Assembly: GCF_900116435.1 (NCBI RefSeq)
Contig: NZ_FPAZ01000002.1
Coordinates: 270,756-334,755, forward strand
Source: Pseudoalteromonas lipolytica
Lineage (GTDB): Bacteria; Pseudomonadota; Gammaproteobacteria; Enterobacterales; Alteromonadaceae
Length of the DNA stretch: 64,000 bases
Reading direction: 5' to 3'
Below the pieces are notes generated by a model that saw only the letters and a program-made list of their open reading frames with translations, was not told the origin of the DNA and made no database searches. Positions 61,950 to 64,000 of the stretch are shown piece after piece (within the stretch, counting starts at the first letter, position 1; every line of letters starts with the position of its first letter). A program made the position numbers and the translations under genes.

Positions 61950-63545
61950 TTATTGTTGTTCTGCTTTTGCTTCGGTGATGTTTAACCGAGCTTGTAATGG
62001 GTCAGGTAAAAACTCTGCGGTACCTGTTTTATTCATTTGCAGTAAAAATGGCTCATCATGTTTAAACGCAGACCACTTCGGGAGTCCCGGGCCATTTGGC
62101 GTGCCTAATTTAATAAAGTTAGTAACATAACGGTGCATAATTTTAGCCGCTTGCTTGTCTTGTTCGGTGGTAACATGACCGTATTTTGCTTGCACCGTAT
62201 TAAAGAAATACGGAATCTCGCTGGCATGCTCAGCTCCTGGTTTATCTAAAGTTTGCGCCACATAGCCAAAGCGGTACAAATAAGCCTGCTTGCCCATATC
62301 TGAAATGCGTTTAGCAACAAATCGAGCAGGTTCTTGCATTTGTGCATCTTGACCAATCTGATAATTAAGCATGGGCAGTGGAGTGTCGCCATTGGCGTCG
62401 TATGTCATTCTTGCTTGTGTGCTGTGCCCAGCAAAGCTGTCGAATAAAGCGTCTTTTGAAGCAAATCCTGCAAACCCTAAATCCCTGTCTGTAGTGCCAA
62501 CCATGGCTGGTATGTGGCTAAATGTCCCTTTTCTTAAACGCGTTTCGGTTGATGCACTAATAATGGTGCCATCAATAATGGGGCCTCCAACATAGTTTGG
62601 TACGTCGGTATTTTGTTGGTGTAGCGTGCTTAAGTTGAGGTCATCGATAATATCTTCGGCAGGTAACTCACGAAGTGCAGCCAGCGCGTTTTCATCGCTG
62701 CCTAAAATTGTATGCTGCTTAGCAAAGTTTTCACCGATTTGTTCTGCGCTTAACACCGTGTCGTCATTACTGTGTAAAGGCCGTTGTTTAAATAGGTCTC
62801 GGCCACCAGCAGACATAATAACTGCTTGCTGAAATAAATTATTAGCAGCCGGCGTTTGCATCATCGCATGCACTGATGCACCACCTGCAGATTCACCCAT
62901 TAATGTCACCTTTGATGCATCGCCACCAAATTGAGCGATATTTTTTTTCACCCATTCAAGCGCTGCAATTTGGTCCATTAATGCGTAGTTACCCAGTGCA
63001 TCATTTTCAAATCGTGTGAGGGCAGGGTGCGCAAAAAAGCCGAATCGACCTAAACGATAATTAAAGCTGACAAAAATAACACCTTGTTTTGCAAAGCTTT
63101 CGCCAGAGTATACTGCTGGTGAAGCCCCACCGTTTACAAAGCCGCCACCATGGATCCAAACTACAACAGGGTAAAGGCTATCACTGTGTTTGGCGGGTTT
63201 AAACACATTCAAATACAAACAGTCTTCTGATGGCGTGGTTGCTAATGGTGCAGCATCGCCAGCAAATGGTTTTTGCATGCAATCGGGGGCATAATTTTCC
63301 AATACCTTGACACCTTGCCATTTAGTAACCGGTTGAGGGGCTCGCCAGCGTAAGTTTCCCACAGGGGGCGCTGCATAGGGAATGCCTTTATAGGCAATAA
63401 CTCGCCCTTGCTGTTGTCCTTGAATAAGGCCGCCACTTACTGCTACATGGTCGGATTGTGGTTGGTCTTGGCAGCCTTGTAGAAACAGGGCTGAGCCTAA
63501 CATAAGAGAGGAATAGAAAATCGATTTTAAAATACGCGATGTCAT
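61950..63545 (-). CDS. Type B carboxylesterase, lipoprotein
   Basis: 531 residues: lipoprotein signal (LQGC, about residue 25), then an alpha/beta hydrolase of the carboxylesterase/cholinesterase family: oxyanion WIHGGGFVNGG, nucleophile S219 in GESAGGAS, the EDCLYLNV signature and late Glu and His. It probably hydrolyses esters in the periplasm or at the outer membrane. Single-gene transcript; 63546-63698 before it holds only its promoter. Confidence 0.92.
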   Translation of the reverse strand: MTSRILKSIFYSSLMLGSALFLQGCQDQPQSDHVAVSGGLIQGQQQGRVIAYKGIPYAAPPVGNLRWRAPQPVTKWQGVKVLENYAPDCMQKPFAGDAAPLATTPSEDCLYLNVFKPAKHSDSLYPVVVWIHGGGFVNGGASPAVYSGESFAKQGVIFVSFNYRLGRFGFFAHPALTRFENDALGNYALMDQIAALEWVKKNIAQFGGDASKVTLMGESAGGASVHAMMQTPAANNLFQQAVIMSAGGRDLFKQRPLHSNDDTVLSAEQIGENFAKQHTILGSDENALAALRELPAEDIIDDLNLSTLHQQNTDVPNYVGGPIIDGTIISASTETRLRKGTFSHIPAMVGTTDRDLGFAGFASKDALFDSFAGHSTQARMTYDANGDTPLPMLNYQIGQDAQMQEPARFVAKRISDMGKQAYLYRFGYVAQTLDKPGAEHASEIPYFFNTVQAKYGHVTTEQDKQAAKIMHRYVTNFIKLGTPNGPGLPKWSAFKHDEPFLLQMNKTGTAEFLPDPLQARLNITEAKAEQQ

Positions 63546-63698
63546 AACATAGCCCAGACTGTTTTGGTTAGGCTTATAATATTAACATATTCAAATAGCC
63601 ACAACGAGAAAACCAGCACAGCAACAAGGGAAAGACTATGCTGGTTTAGTCTTTGGCTGTTTCATATGATAAAGAATAGAAAAGCCCGCGCAAAGCGT

Positions 63699-64000
63699 AA
63701 TGCCAGTCAGTTAAGAGCTGACTGGCATTTTCTTTTGTAAGGATACTTATTTGGTTTCCTTCTTATCACCCTTGGATAATGCCTGTCTGGTAGCCTATCG
63801 GGTAAGATAAACAACCTAAGTGTTGTCAGTAACTCATCATAATGAACAGGTAACTTACTTGCACTATGTATTGGCGTAAACATGAAGAAAGCGATTACCT
63901 GCCGCATAGATTGGCTAAAGCTTAATTGAGTAGGCAAGATATCTTCTTCTTTAGTTGCATCAAGCATGATTATGCGTATTAAGTTGTAAGCGAGTAGTAA
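63699..64000 (-). mobile_element. IS4-family insertion sequence, one end only
   Basis: The element begins near 63699 and runs off the window. Its edge shows a perfect 12-bp inverted repeat (arms AATGCCAGTCAG, 7-nt loop, 63699-63729) followed by a T-rich tract, which may be terminal repeat, transcription stop or both. The boundary is an estimate because the other end is not in view. Confidence 0.65.
63707..64000 (-). CDS. IS4-family transposase, C-terminal part
   Basis: The frame is open from the window edge to TGA at 63707, 97 codons. LLLAYNLIR before MLDATKEED and the end RHYPRVIRRKPNKYP are typical of the C-terminus of IS4-type DDE transposases. The N-terminus and the catalytic Asp residues lie outside the window. 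Whether the full gene is intact cannot be judged. Confidence 0.8.
   Translation of the reverse strand, partial: LLLAYNLIRIIMLDATKEEDILPTQLSFSQSMRQVIAFFMFTPIHSASKLPVHYDELLTTLRLFILPDRLPDRHYPRVIRRKPNKYPYKRKCQSALN

Overview
The window looks like chromosomal DNA of an AT-rich marine gammaproteobacterium, most likely Pseudoalteromonas or a close Alteromonadales relative. This is inferred from a CopC/CopD/CopA copper locus, large TonB-Xanth-Caul receptors, a YfhL ferredoxin, a DUF2805 protein and overall codon style. No rRNA, tRNA or CRISPR array was seen. || Layout: 1-549 is the 3' end of an unidentified gene. 835-8674 is a copper-resistance block: a leftward copC-copD-NTF2-like-DUF411 set and copA-cupredoxin-HMA-like set, divergent from a CusR/CopR-CusS/CopS two-component pair, with a CusR-type operator between them. 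9016-10314 is a cytoplasmic two-PAS chemoreceptor of BdlA type. 10846-19492 is an uptake and cell-surface-signalling locus: a TonB receptor, a PHP-type lipoprotein hydrolase, an ECF sigma factor, a FecR anti-sigma factor and a second, paralogous receptor carrying an STN signalling domain. || 20005 to about 57500 is a dense defence island. In order it holds an orphan NE0113-family CARF protein; a type I restriction system whose hsdR has an in-frame stop and whose hsdM has a one-base frameshift; a complete type I Zorya system (zorABCD); a small membrane GTPase with two small genes; a five-gene cluster of a patatin-dynamin fusion, two more dynamin-like GTPases and two TerB-like paralogues with exchanged C-termini; a HEPN-MoxR-vWA operon; a tandem DUF262 pair of GmrSD type; and an opposing membrane ankyrin protein. 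|| Two features tie the island together. First, a TTYRCAAGCTTGYRAA-type palindrome lies in front of four of its transcription units, and I find its core nowhere else in the window. Second, a 71-bp direct repeat (65/71 identical) lies at both edges (19668 and 57690), the right copy being the promoter region of yfhL. A second degenerate shared block (about 10451-10515 and 57471-57535) suggests the locus grew by recombination at this chromosomal site. || 57876-63545 is ordinary chromosome again: yfhL, a DUF2805 protein, a LysR regulator divergent from an NAD(P)-binding protein, a Kelch protein, a zinc-ligand-less Sir2 and a lipoprotein carboxylesterase. The window ends inside an IS4-family insertion sequence. 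|| The best candidate for an undescribed system is the patatin-dynamin / dynamin / TerB cluster (37532-47886); the shared operator is the best candidate for undescribed regulation.
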